Source of the DNA: JAZNUH01 sp045592225
GTDB lineage: Bacteria; Bacillota; Clostridia; UMGS1883; UMGS1540
Assembly: GCA_045592225.1 (NCBI GenBank)
Contig: JAZNUH010000137.1
Location: forward strand, 1-28,698
Reading direction: 5' to 3'
DNA: 28,698 bases
The notes under the pieces were generated by a model. It had not been told where the DNA came from. It saw only the letters and a list, made by a program, of their open reading frames with translations, and searched no databases. Below, in pieces: positions 14,452 to 21,925 of the stretch. Position numbers and translations under genes: made by a program. Every line of letters begins with the position of its first letter. Positions within the stretch are counted from its first letter, which is position 1.

Positions 14452-15282
14452 ATGCTTTATAAAAAAAGCCGATATGCCGGTCTTTGGGTTGTGAAAGGAA
14501 TGCTGACCGGAGCGGCGGGAATTCTGCCCGGATTTTCGGGCGGAGTTATGATGCTTGCATTTGGTATATACGAGCCTCTTATGGAGGTACTAGCCAACCC
14601 TGTGAAAAAAATTAAAAAGCACGCGTGGTTGCTTTTATGGGTTGCAATCGGCTGGGTGGCAGGCTTTTGGCTTGGGGCAAAGCTGCTCTCACGACTTTTT
14701 ACAGAGTTTGAAACAGAGGCAACCTGCCTTTTTATAGGACTTATGATAGGTATGCTGCCCCCGCTTTTTAAAGACGCGGTATCACCAAAAAATAAAAAGG
14801 CATCATACATAACCATAATAGCTGTGACGCTTATAATGAGTACATTTTTTATGTACCTCAAATATGGTGCAGGACTAAGCATAATTCCCAACACAGCATG
14901 GTACATTTTCTGCGGAGTAATGTGGGGGACATCCCTTATAGTTCCGGGGATGAGTTCATCGTCGGTGCTTATGTCGCTTGGTCTTTATCTGCCTATGACT
15001 CAGGGAATAAGCGATTTTGATGCAGGAGTTATCACTCCCTGGCTTTTTGGAATAGCTGCATCGGTTATATTATTATCAAAGCTTGTGAACTTTTTGTTTG
15101 GGAAATATTATCATGTATCACGTTGTACAATTTTAGGTATAGTGGTGGCATCTGTGATTTCGGTAGTGCCGGTATTATACCGTTCTGCAGGACAGGTGTT
15201 TGTATGTATACTTCTGGGAATAGCAGGCTTTATAATGGCGTTACAACTAAATACTCTGGAGAAAAAAGTAAGCCGCGGATAA
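14452..15282 (+). CDS. DUF368 membrane protein (PopT-type polyprenyl-phosphate transporter family)
   Basis: A 276-aa polytopic membrane protein of about eight helices. Two related motifs mark the inverted halves: GAAGILPGFSGGVMMLAFGIYE (~21-42) and GTSLIVPGMSSSSVLMSLGLYLP (~161-183), both with the P-G-x-S signature of DUF368. DUF368 members (PopT) have been linked to undecaprenyl-phosphate recycling across the membrane; the identity here rests on that family. The SD AAGGAG lies just before the ATG. The stop codon lies in the loop of the terminator hairpin. Confidence 0.9.
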   Translation: MLYKKSRYAGLWVVKGMLTGAAGILPGFSGGVMMLAFGIYEPLMEVLANPVKKIKKHAWLLLWVAIGWVAGFWLGAKLLSRLFTEFETEATCLFIGLMIGMLPPLFKDAVSPKNKKASYITIIAVTLIMSTFFMYLKYGAGLSIIPNTAWYIFCGVMWGTSLIVPGMSSSSVLMSLGLYLPMTQGISDFDAGVITPWLFGIAASVILLSKLVNFLFGKYYHVSRCTILGIVVASVISVVPVLYRSAGQVFVCILLGIAGFIMALQLNTLEKKVSRG

Positions 15283-15294
15283 CCGCGGCTTTTT
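15271..15294 (+). terminator. Terminator fused to the DUF368 stop codon
   Basis: AGCCGCGG (15271-15278) and CCGCGGCT (15283-15290) form a perfect GC-rich 8-bp stem with a 4-nt loop holding the TAA (15280-15282), then T residues. A ribosome at the stop codon would cover the stem, so termination should depend on translation. Confidence 0.85.
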
Positions 15295-15364
15295 GTATGT
15301 AAGTTTTATAAAAAACATTATTATCTCAGCGGGGAGCAGGAGTTTGCAGCTATAAAAATTCTTG

Positions 15365-15393
15365 TTGACAAAGAGAGTACTAATATATAAAAT
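15365..15393 (+). promoter_or_regulatory. Promoter of the upstream hydrogenase-sensor genes
   Basis: TTGACA (15365-15370), 17 bp, TAAAAT (15388-15393), 46 bp before the ATG at 15440. It should start the transcript carrying the first five genes of the cluster. Confidence 0.8.
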
Positions 15394-15439
15394 AAAATTA
15401 AAGAGCGGATTTAAAATACGCAAAGAACGGAGTGGAAAA

Positions 15440-15790
15440 ATGAAATTAAAAGAAGTAAAGGAAATATTAAATGCCCGTATGCTTACTCAGGAAGAAGATC
15501 TCAGTGTTGAGGTCAATTCAGCATGTGGCAGTGATCTTATGAGTGATGTGCTTGCCTTTGTAAAGGATCAGGCACTTTTGCTGACAGGTCTTGTTAATCC
15601 CCAGGTGGTGCGCACTGCCGAGATGATGGATATAAAAGCCATTGTATTTGTGCGCGGAAAAGAACCTGAACAGGAGGTAATAGAGCTTGCCAATGAAAAG
15701 GGAATGATACTGATGAGCACAGAATATCCTCTTTATCTGGCTTGCGGAAGGCTTTATAGCGGCGGACTTACCGGTAACGGGGGTGTCTGA
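15440..15790 (+). CDS. DRTGG-domain protein (first)
   Basis: A 116-aa soluble protein starting MKLKEVKEILNARMLTQEEDLSVEV. Residues ~26-100 fit the DRTGG fold (CGSDLMSDVLAFVKDQALLLTGLVNPQVVRTAEMMDIKAIVFVRGK). The fold occurs with phosphotransacetylase and CBS proteins and may bind nucleotide or another regulatory ligand. Small DRTGG proteins occur in clostridial hydrogenase clusters without a defined role. ATG 15440 has the purine-rich ACGGAGTGG before it; an upstream in-frame start would overlap the promoter and is rejected. The next gene begins one base after its stop. Confidence 0.85.
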   Translation: MKLKEVKEILNARMLTQEEDLSVEVNSACGSDLMSDVLAFVKDQALLLTGLVNPQVVRTAEMMDIKAIVFVRGKEPEQEVIELANEKGMILMSTEYPLYLACGRLYSGGLTGNGGV

Positions 15791-15791
15791 T

Positions 15792-16229
15792 ATGACAGCC
15801 AACAACCTGAAAATGCACTTTGATGTTGACGGGAATGATTTTGTAAATGCCGGCGAGGTTTCGGGAAAGGTTAAAAAGACACTGAAGCAGCTGGGAATTT
15901 CACCGGAGATTGTGCGCAAGGTTGCTATTGCTATGTATGAGGGTGAAATAAACATGGTAATACACGCAAACGGAGGGACAATTGATGTGGAAATATCTCC
16001 TGAAAAAATATTTATAGTGCTTGAAGATAAGGGCCCCGGAATTCCTGATATTGAAAAAGCCTTTCAGGAAGGCTTTTCGACAGCCGGCAACGAGGTGAGG
16101 GAGCTTGGTTTTGGTGCAGGAATGGGTTTGCCTAACATGAAAAAATACACAGACGATATACAGATTATCACTCGTATAGGAGAAGGAACGCGGGTGGAGC
16201 TTACTGTGTACAATAAAATGCCTGTATAG
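15792..16229 (+). CDS. RsbW-like ATP-binding protein (anti-sigma/serine kinase fold)
   Basis: A 145-aa GHKL-type ATPase. The N box is near AIAMYEGEINMVIHAN (E50, N54), the G1 box EDKGPGIPD (~78-86) and the G2 box GFGAGMGLPNMKKY (~106-119). There is no phospho-acceptor His domain, so it resembles the anti-sigma kinase RsbW/SpoIIAB more than a histidine kinase. The start ATG 15792 follows a G-rich SD; an earlier in-frame GTG (15783) would overlap the previous gene by 8 nt. A partner protein (Ser/Thr target or STAS-type antagonist) is not seen in the window. Confidence 0.87.
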   Translation: MTANNLKMHFDVDGNDFVNAGEVSGKVKKTLKQLGISPEIVRKVAIAMYEGEINMVIHANGGTIDVEISPEKIFIVLEDKGPGIPDIEKAFQEGFSTAGNEVRELGFGAGMGLPNMKKYTDDIQIITRIGEGTRVELTVYNKMPV

Positions 16230-16246
16230 GAAAGGCGGTGTACTGG

Positions 16247-17563
16247 ATGAAGTATTGGCATTCTGTAACATTGGACCGTGATTTGTGCAAGGGTTGTACA
16301 AACTGCATAAAAATGTGTCCCACTCTTGCTATAAGAGTGAGGGATGGTAAAGCAAAGATTATAAAGGAAAGATGTATAGACTGCGGTGAGTGCATAAGAG
16401 TCTGTCCTTACCATGCAAAAAAGGCCGTGACAGACAGTTTTGATTTGCTTAATGAATATAAATATAATATTGCTCTTGTTGCACCTGCATTTTATGGTCA
16501 GTTTTCAAAAGCGGACCACATAAATGTAGTGTTGACAGCGCTTGTCAAAATAGGTTTTGACTCGGTTTACGATGTTGCAAGAGGAGCAGAAACTATTACA
16601 AAAAAAACAAGAGAGCTACTTGCGTCAGGAAAGCTTAAAACTCCTGCCATTTCTTCGGCATGTCCGGCAGTTTTAAGGCTAATTGCGGTAAGATTTCCTA
16701 ATCTTATAGAGCATATTGTGCCTTTGAAATCGCCAATGGAGGTTTCGGCAACGGCAGCAAGGGCAGAGGTATGCGAAAAAACAGGACTTGCGCCCGAGGA
16801 GGTGGGGGTGTTTTTCATAAGCCCCTGTGCTGCAAAGGCAACAGATGTAAAAGGGATGGAAATGTCAGCGCGTACGGCGATAAGTGGCGTTATTTCTATA
16901 AAAGACACATATTTGCGTCTTGCTCATAAGATAGGCAAGCTCAGTGAGGTGAAGGAATTGAGCCGTGCCGGTGCAGAAGGAGTACGCTGGGCAACTCATG
17001 GCGGCGAGGCGGCAGCAACACACGCTGAACGATGTATAGCTGTGGATGGCATACATAATGTTATACGTGTGCTGGAGGATATTGAGGATGGCAAGATGGA
17101 TGATATACAGTATGTTGAAGCCCTGTCATGTACAGGAGGATGCGTAGGAGGACCGCTTACTGCTGAGAATAATTTTGTGGCAAATGCGAGAATTAAGCGA
17201 CTGTCCAAAGTGTTGCCTGCAGAGGGAGAGGGAGCAGATGGTCAGAACGTATATACCGACAGGACCATGACATATATTCCGGTTATGCACCTTGATGATG
17301 ATATGGGAAAGGCAATGGAGATGGCAAAGGAAATGGAACGTATATATGATGGACTTCCCCAGCTTGATTGCGGTTCTTGCGGGGCACCATCATGTCGCGC
17401 TCTTGCTGAGGATATAGTGCGTGGCTTTGGCAAAGAGACTGACTGTATATTCAAGTTGAGAGAAAGGGTAAGAGCCCTTGCAAAAGAAATGATGGAATTG
17501 GAGGGGCAAATGCCGGCCTCTATTTCGGTACAGGAGGAAGAGAAAAGAGATGAAGCTTTTTGA
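16247..17563 (+). CDS. HydS-type [FeFe]-hydrogenase homologue, putative H2 sensor
   Basis: A 438-aa protein. N-terminal two-[4Fe-4S] ferredoxin (CKGCTNCIKMCP with C14, 17, 20, 24; second set CIDCGECIRVCP). The H-cluster domain has L1 SSACPAV (136-142) where catalytic enzymes have TSCCPxW, L2 SPCAAK (C194) with Glu missing at the usual MPCxxKxxE end, and L3 EALSCTGGCVGG (C295, C299). At the C-terminus is another Cys set, CGSCGAPSC...C (~380-407). Loss of the first L1 Cys, the presumed proton-transfer residue, matches sensory HydS proteins (group C/D) and argues for H2 sensing, not turnover. No PAS domain. ATG 16247 is preferred to GTG 16238 from the SD AAAGGCGG. Confidence 0.86.
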   Translation: MKYWHSVTLDRDLCKGCTNCIKMCPTLAIRVRDGKAKIIKERCIDCGECIRVCPYHAKKAVTDSFDLLNEYKYNIALVAPAFYGQFSKADHINVVLTALVKIGFDSVYDVARGAETITKKTRELLASGKLKTPAISSACPAVLRLIAVRFPNLIEHIVPLKSPMEVSATAARAEVCEKTGLAPEEVGVFFISPCAAKATDVKGMEMSARTAISGVISIKDTYLRLAHKIGKLSEVKELSRAGAEGVRWATHGGEAAATHAERCIAVDGIHNVIRVLEDIEDGKMDDIQYVEALSCTGGCVGGPLTAENNFVANARIKRLSKVLPAEGEGADGQNVYTDRTMTYIPVMHLDDDMGKAMEMAKEMERIYDGLPQLDCGSCGAPSCRALAEDIVRGFGKETDCIFKLRERVRALAKEMMELEGQMPASISVQEEEKRDEAF

Positions 17564-17873
17564 ACTGATACAAAAGATGGGGGCAAAGGTATGCTGTAAC
17601 GGCTCGGATGTTGAGATAACGGGATGCTATATAGGTGATTTGCTCAGCCTTGCAATGTCACGAGTTCAGGAAGGGAATGTGTGGATTACTGTGCAGACAA
17701 ATATTAACACGGCAGCGGTGGCAAGTCTTACTGAAGCAGCATGTATTTTGCTGGCAGAGGGGCTGGAGCCCGATGCCAACACCGCGCAAAAAGCGGCAGA
17801 GGAGGGCATATGCATTTTATCTGTTGATAAAGGCGCATACCAGCTGGCTGTCGAAATGTCGGAGATGATATAA
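17550..17873 (+). CDS. DRTGG-domain protein (second)
   Basis: A 107-aa paralogue of 15440-15790: ITGCYIGDLLSLAMSRVQEGNVWITVQTNINTAAVASLTEAACILLAEG (~30-78) aligns with its DRTGG region. It has two adjacent N-terminal Cys (MGAKVCCNGSD). The gene overlaps the HydS-like gene by 14 nt, and the SD AGGAGG lies inside that upstream gene, so translation is coupled. It ends with a 1-nt overlap onto the PHP gene. Function unknown; it probably acts with the first DRTGG protein or the ATPases. Confidence 0.83.
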   Translation: MKLFELIQKMGAKVCCNGSDVEITGCYIGDLLSLAMSRVQEGNVWITVQTNINTAAVASLTEAACILLAEGLEPDANTAQKAAEEGICILSVDKGAYQLAVEMSEMI

Positions 17874-18565
17874 TGAAGGTATATTATGACCTGCACATTC
17901 ATTCGGCACTTTCGCCCTGTGCAGAGGCAGAGATGACACCGAATAACATAGTAAATATGTCTTTGCTTAAAGGACTTGATATGATAGCGGTAACCGACCA
18001 CAACAGCTGCGGGAATATACGTGCGGTAATGGAGGTTGCAGAAGGAACCGGGTTACTGGTTGTTCCCGGGATGGAACTTGAAACCGAGGAGGAAGTGCAC
18101 GTCGTCTGCTATTTTCCGGATATTGACAGTGCGGAGTTTGTTTGGTCAGAGGTGCGGAAAAGAATGAACGGAATAGCAAACCGCCCGGACATATTTGGTA
18201 ACCAGTATTATATGGACAGCGAGGACAATATAATCGGCGAGGAAAAGCAATTGCTGGTTACTCCGGCAGCAATAAGTTTGGCGCATGCCTTTGAGCTTGT
18301 TGACGGGGCAGGGGGGATAGCAGTTCCGGCGCACATTGACAGGTCAAGCTACAGCGTTATTTCTAATCTTGGCTTTATCCCGCCCGAGATTAATGCAACG
18401 GTGGTTGAGATAACGGCAAAAAACCGTGAGAGGTTGGCAGAGACGTACAGAAAGTATAATATTTTAACTAACTCTGATGCTCATAATCTGGGTGATATAT
18501 CCGAAAAAGAGTACTGCTTGGAAATGTTGCACAAAAATATCGGGAATTTTCTACAAATGCTTTAA
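17873..18565 (+). CDS. PHP-domain metal-dependent phosphoesterase
   Basis: A 230-aa soluble protein of the PHP superfamily. Metal-binding motifs in order: DLHIHS (6-11), VTDHN (40-44), E of PGMELE (~65), PAHID near 154 and NSDAH near 203. All usual His/Asp ligands can be seen, so it is likely active as a phosphoesterase; TrpH/YciV-type PHP enzymes act on nucleotides. It is last in the sensor half of the cluster. The 1-nt TAATG overlap with the DRTGG gene indicates a shared transcript. A nucleotide-signal turnover role next to two ATPases is inference. Confidence 0.87.
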   Translation: MKVYYDLHIHSALSPCAEAEMTPNNIVNMSLLKGLDMIAVTDHNSCGNIRAVMEVAEGTGLLVVPGMELETEEEVHVVCYFPDIDSAEFVWSEVRKRMNGIANRPDIFGNQYYMDSEDNIIGEEKQLLVTPAAISLAHAFELVDGAGGIAVPAHIDRSSYSVISNLGFIPPEINATVVEITAKNRERLAETYRKYNILTNSDAHNLGDISEKEYCLEMLHKNIGNFLQML

Positions 18566-18584
18566 AATTTTTTAAGTCAAGGAC

Positions 18585-18614
18585 TAGACATAGTGGTAAT
18601 TAAAATGGTATAAT
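18585..18614 (+). promoter_or_regulatory. Internal promoter before hydC
   Basis: TAGACA (18585-18590), 18 bp, TATAAT (18609-18614). The start should be near 18621. It splits the cluster into a sensor half and a catalytic half that can be expressed separately. Confidence 0.7.
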
Positions 18615-18647
18615 TATATGAAAAATTAACAAATTGCAAGCGAAAGT

Positions 18648-18665
18648 TTGTTACATTTTTAACAA
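18648..18665 (+). promoter_or_regulatory. Rex-like operator in the hydC leader
   Basis: TTGTTACATTTTTAACAA matches the clostridial Rex consensus TTGTTAA-N4-TTAACAA at 13 of 14 fixed positions. A further TTAACAA half-site lies at 18626-18632. The site is about 27 bp downstream of the predicted start and 22 bp before the ATG at 18688, so a bound Rex dimer would act as a roadblock. Rex binds DNA at low NADH and lets go when NADH rises. Confidence 0.75.
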
Positions 18666-18687
18666 AGTATACAAGGAGGTTAAGTTT

Positions 18688-19173
18688 ATGGAGCAAAAAA
18701 CCATGCCGTTTAACGGAACAAAGGAACAGGAACAGAAACTTTTAGCGGTAATCGAAGCTCATAAGGATCAGGAGGGTGCAGTTATTCCTGTACTGCATGA
18801 GGCTCAGGAAATATATGGTTACCTGCCTATTGAGGTACAGAAGATAATTTCAGAAGGACTTGGAGTACCTCTTGCGGAGATTTATGGCATTGTTACTTTC
18901 TATGCACAGTTTTCTCTCTTCCCCAAGGGCGTATACAAAATTGGCATATGCCTGGGCACAGCTTGTTATGTTAAAGGCTCGGGAGACATTTTGGAAAAAA
19001 CCAAGGAACTTTTGGGAATTGATGTTGGTGAATGTACACCCGACGGAAAGTTTTCCATTGATGCAACAAGATGTATAGGTGCGTGCGGTCTTGCACCTGT
19101 TATGACAATAAATGACGATGTTTACGGCAGACTGACAGTAGGAGAAATTGAGGACATCCTCAAGAAGTACTGA
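18688..19173 (+). CDS. hydC: Bifurcating hydrogenase gamma subunit, NuoE-like [2Fe-2S] protein
   Basis: A 161-aa thioredoxin-fold [2Fe-2S] subunit, homologue of NuoE and of HydC in the HydABC hydrogenase. All four ligands are present: CLGTAC (C88, C93) and CIGAC (C129, C133). Upstream motif GVPLAEIYGIVTFYAQFSL is typical of the family. Start ATG 18688 lies 8 nt after AAGGAGG; upstream in-frame initiators overlap the Rex-like site. It is the first gene of the catalytic half. The next gene starts 2 nt after its stop. Confidence 0.93.
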   Translation: MEQKTMPFNGTKEQEQKLLAVIEAHKDQEGAVIPVLHEAQEIYGYLPIEVQKIISEGLGVPLAEIYGIVTFYAQFSLFPKGVYKIGICLGTACYVKGSGDILEKTKELLGIDVGECTPDGKFSIDATRCIGACGLAPVMTINDDVYGRLTVGEIEDILKKY

Positions 19174-19175
19174 TA

Positions 19176-19727
19176 ATGAAAGAAATATCTCTTCATATTT
19201 TGGATATTATGCAAAATTCAGTTGCTGCAAAAGCAGATTTTGTAACCCTTACAATTAACGAGGATACGAAAAACGACACATTTGACTTCAGTATAGAAGA
19301 TAATGGTTGCGGAATGAGTGAAGAACTGGTAAAAAGAGTAATTGACCCATTTGTTACCGGAAGAACTACTCGTAAGGTGGGGCTTGGAATTCCGCTTTTA
19401 AAGCATGCAGCAGAGGCCACAGGTGGTGGAATTGAGATAACATCGGAGGAGGGAGTGGGAACAACCCTCACAGCAAGGTTTTCCTATTCGCATATTGACA
19501 GACAGCCTCTTGGTGACATGGCGCAGACAATGCTTGGCTTTATCCTTACAAATCCCGGGATTGATGTGCTGTACAGACATAGTATAGATGGACAGGAGTT
19601 TGTAGCAGATACCCGAAGTATGAAAGAAATTTTAGGTGAAGTTCCCTTGACCGAGCCGGAGGTTGCGGCATGGCTTGCAGCCTTTCTTAAAGAAGGGGAA
19701 GAAGAAATAAAAATCAAGGAGGTTTAA
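19176..19727 (+). CDS. GHKL ATP-binding protein in the hydrogenase operon
   Basis: A 183-aa cytoplasmic protein. N box LHILDIMQNSVAAKA (N14), G1 EDNGCGMSEEL (~41-51), F/G2 VGLGIPLLKHAAEATGG (~68-84) and EGVGTTL. It has no dimerisation/His-acceptor domain and no sensor domain; residues ~105-183 are an unassigned tail. It looks like an isolated histidine-kinase catalytic domain or an anti-sigma-like kinase. There is no SD before the ATG, which lies 2 nt after the hydC stop (TGATAATG), so its translation is probably coupled. Homologues sit at this place in many clostridial hydABC operons, as I recall; the function is unproven. Confidence 0.85.
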   Translation: MKEISLHILDIMQNSVAAKADFVTLTINEDTKNDTFDFSIEDNGCGMSEELVKRVIDPFVTGRTTRKVGLGIPLLKHAAEATGGGIEITSEEGVGTTLTARFSYSHIDRQPLGDMAQTMLGFILTNPGIDVLYRHSIDGQEFVADTRSMKEILGEVPLTEPEVAAWLAAFLKEGEEEIKIKEV

Positions 19728-19730
19728 AAT

Positions 19731-20099
19731 ATGAAAAGTTTAGCTGAACTCGAAGCTATAAGAAACAAGACTATAGGTAAAGTCAATGTTCGTAAGGACA
19801 CAGACGGAGTACGTATTGTTGTTGGTATGGCAACCTGCGGTATTGCTGCAGGAGCACGACCTGTTATGGCAGAATTTATGGACGAAATTTCAAAGAGAAA
19901 TCTTTTGGATGTTACAGTTTCCCAGACGGGATGTATAGGTGTTTGCCGACTGGAACCTATCGTTGAGGTATATGTTCCCGGACAGGAAAAGGTTACCTAC
20001 GTTAAAATGACACCTGAAAAGGTTGCTAAAATCGTTGGCGAGCATATTGTTAACGGCAGAGTAGTTAATGAGTTTACAATAGGTGCGGCAGACAAATAA
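19731..20099 (+). CDS. Thioredoxin-like ferredoxin of the hydrogenase operon (three Cys)
   Basis: A 122-aa protein of the [2Fe-2S] thioredoxin-like ferredoxin family, closest in sequence to the HydB N-terminal domain. It has three Cys, C36 (ATCGIAAGAR), C68 and C72 (TGCIGVCRLEPIVEVYVPG), where the cluster normally has four ligands; the residue before C36 expected to be Cys is not. It may hold a cluster with a different fourth ligand, or be a structural adaptor. The SD AAGGAGG precedes it and the gap from the GHKL gene is 3 nt. HydB follows after 19 nt. Confidence 0.85.
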   Translation: MKSLAELEAIRNKTIGKVNVRKDTDGVRIVVGMATCGIAAGARPVMAEFMDEISKRNLLDVTVSQTGCIGVCRLEPIVEVYVPGQEKVTYVKMTPEKVAKIVGEHIVNGRVVNEFTIGAADK

Positions 20100-20118
20100 A
20101 CGAAAGGAAGTGTAATAC

Positions 20119-21912
20119 ATGGACAAAATTAGAGGACAGGTTTTATGCTGTGGCGGTACAGGATGTACTTCTTCCGGTTCTCAGGAAATCATTCAGGAGA
20201 TGGAAGACCAGATTAAAGCATTTGGCCTGGAAAATGAAATAAAGGTTGTTCAGACAGGTTGCTTCGGACTTTGTGCATTGGGTCCGATTGTAATAGTTTA
20301 TCCCGAAGGTGCTTTTTACAGCATGGTGAAAAAAGAGGATGTTAAGGAAATTGTTGAAGAACATCTCCTTAAGGGCCGTATAGTAAAAAGACTTCTTTAT
20401 GATGAATCTGTACAGGCAGACGAAATAAAGAGCTTAAATGAAATTGACTTTTACAAAAAGCAGAAGAGAATAGCACTTCGAAACTGTGGTGTTATCGACC
20501 CTGAAAATATTGATGAATACATTGCTTTTGACGGTTACAAAGCGCTTGGCAAGGCTTTGACAGAAATGACACGTGAAGAGGTTATTGATGTTATCAAGCA
20601 GTCTGGTCTCCGCGGCAGAGGCGGCGGTGGCTTCTCCACAGGTACAAAATGGCAGTTTACATACAGCGCACCCGGCGAAGAAAAGTATGTTGTATGTAAT
20701 GCCGACGAAGGTGACCCCGGTGCATTTATGGACAGAAGTATTCTGGAAGGTGACCCCCATAGTGTTATTGAGGCTATGGCAATTGCCGGTTACGCAGTAG
20801 GCGCAAACCAGGGTTATGTTTATATCCGTGCAGAATACCCCATCGCTGTTAAACGTCTTGAAATTGCCATTAAGCAGGCAAGAGAATACGGACTTTTGGG
20901 TAAAAACATTTTTGGCACAGACTTTAGCTTTGACCTTGATTTAAGACTTGGCGCGGGAGCATTTGTTTGTGGTGAAGAAACAGCACTTCTTACATCAATC
21001 GAAGGTAAACGAGGCGAACCCCGTCCCCGTCCTCCCTTCCCTGCAATCAAGGGTCTGTGGAACAAGCCCACACTTTTAAATAACGTAGAAACCTATGCAA
21101 ATATTGCACAGATTATAAATAACGGCGCTGAATGGTTTACCTCCATCGGTACAGAAAAGAGTAAGGGTACAAAGGTATTCGCACTGGGCGGCAAAATCAA
21201 CAACACAGGTCTTGTTGAAATTCCCATGGGCACAACTCTTCGCGAAATTATTGAAGAAATCGGCGGCGGCATCCCCGGCGGCAAAAAGTTCAAGGCTGCA
21301 CAGACAGGCGGTCCCTCTGGCGGATGTATTCCTGCAAAGCTTATGGATACACCCATTGACTATGACTCTCTTATTCAGATAGGTTCAATGATGGGCTCGG
21401 GCGGTCTTATCGTAATGGACGAAGACAACTGTATGGTTGACATTGCAAAATTCTTCCTGGAATTCACAGTTGACGAATCCTGCGGTAAATGTACACCCTG
21501 CCGTATCGGTACAAGAAGACTTTACGAAATTCTTGAAAAAATCACAGAGGGTAAGGGCACAATGGAAGACCTTGACAGACTGGAAGACTTGTGCTACAGC
21601 ATAAAGGCATCTGCACTTTGCGGTCTGGGTCAGACAGCACCTAACCCTGTACTCAGCACACTGCGTTACTTCAGAGACGAGTATGAAGCGCATGTACGTG
21701 AAAAGACCTGTCCCGCAGGCGTATGTAAGAAGCTGCTCCGCTACACAATAATTGCAGACAAGTGTAAGGGTTGCGGTCTGTGTGCAAGAAATTGTCCTGT
21801 AGATGCAATCCACGGACAGATTAAATCTCCCTTTGTAATTGATAGCGATAAGTGTATCAAGTGCGGAGTTTGTCAGTCCAAGTGTAAGTTTGATGCAATA
21901 GAGAGAAAGTAG
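20119..21912 (+). CDS. hydB: Bifurcating hydrogenase beta subunit, NuoF-like NADH/flavin subunit
   Basis: A 597-aa HydB. Domain order: N-terminal thioredoxin-like [2Fe-2S] domain (CCGGTGC...TGCFGLC, ~9-52); FMN/NAD(H) fold with GLRGRGGGGFSTGTKW (~162-177) and CNADEGDPGAFMDR (~193-206); NuoF [4Fe-4S] ESCGKCTPCRIGTRR (~453-467); C-terminal two-[4Fe-4S] ferredoxin (CKGCGLCARNCP, CIKCGVCQSKC, ~550-592). The flavin is the presumed bifurcation centre, joining exergonic and endergonic electron transfer between NADH, reduced ferredoxin and H2. It is soluble. It lies between the three-Cys ferredoxin and hydA, the usual order. Confidence 0.96.
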   Translation: MDKIRGQVLCCGGTGCTSSGSQEIIQEMEDQIKAFGLENEIKVVQTGCFGLCALGPIVIVYPEGAFYSMVKKEDVKEIVEEHLLKGRIVKRLLYDESVQADEIKSLNEIDFYKKQKRIALRNCGVIDPENIDEYIAFDGYKALGKALTEMTREEVIDVIKQSGLRGRGGGGFSTGTKWQFTYSAPGEEKYVVCNADEGDPGAFMDRSILEGDPHSVIEAMAIAGYAVGANQGYVYIRAEYPIAVKRLEIAIKQAREYGLLGKNIFGTDFSFDLDLRLGAGAFVCGEETALLTSIEGKRGEPRPRPPFPAIKGLWNKPTLLNNVETYANIAQIINNGAEWFTSIGTEKSKGTKVFALGGKINNTGLVEIPMGTTLREIIEEIGGGIPGGKKFKAAQTGGPSGGCIPAKLMDTPIDYDSLIQIGSMMGSGGLIVMDEDNCMVDIAKFFLEFTVDESCGKCTPCRIGTRRLYEILEKITEGKGTMEDLDRLEDLCYSIKASALCGLGQTAPNPVLSTLRYFRDEYEAHVREKTCPAGVCKKLLRYTIIADKCKGCGLCARNCPVDAIHGQIKSPFVIDSDKCIKCGVCQSKCKFDAIERK

Positions 21913-21925
21913 GAGGGAAAGAGAT

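Noticed and set aside
16238..16246. GTG 16238 as the start of the HydS-like gene
   Set aside because: The SD AAAGGCGG overlaps this GTG; ATG 16247 has proper spacing and begins the conserved ferredoxin domain.
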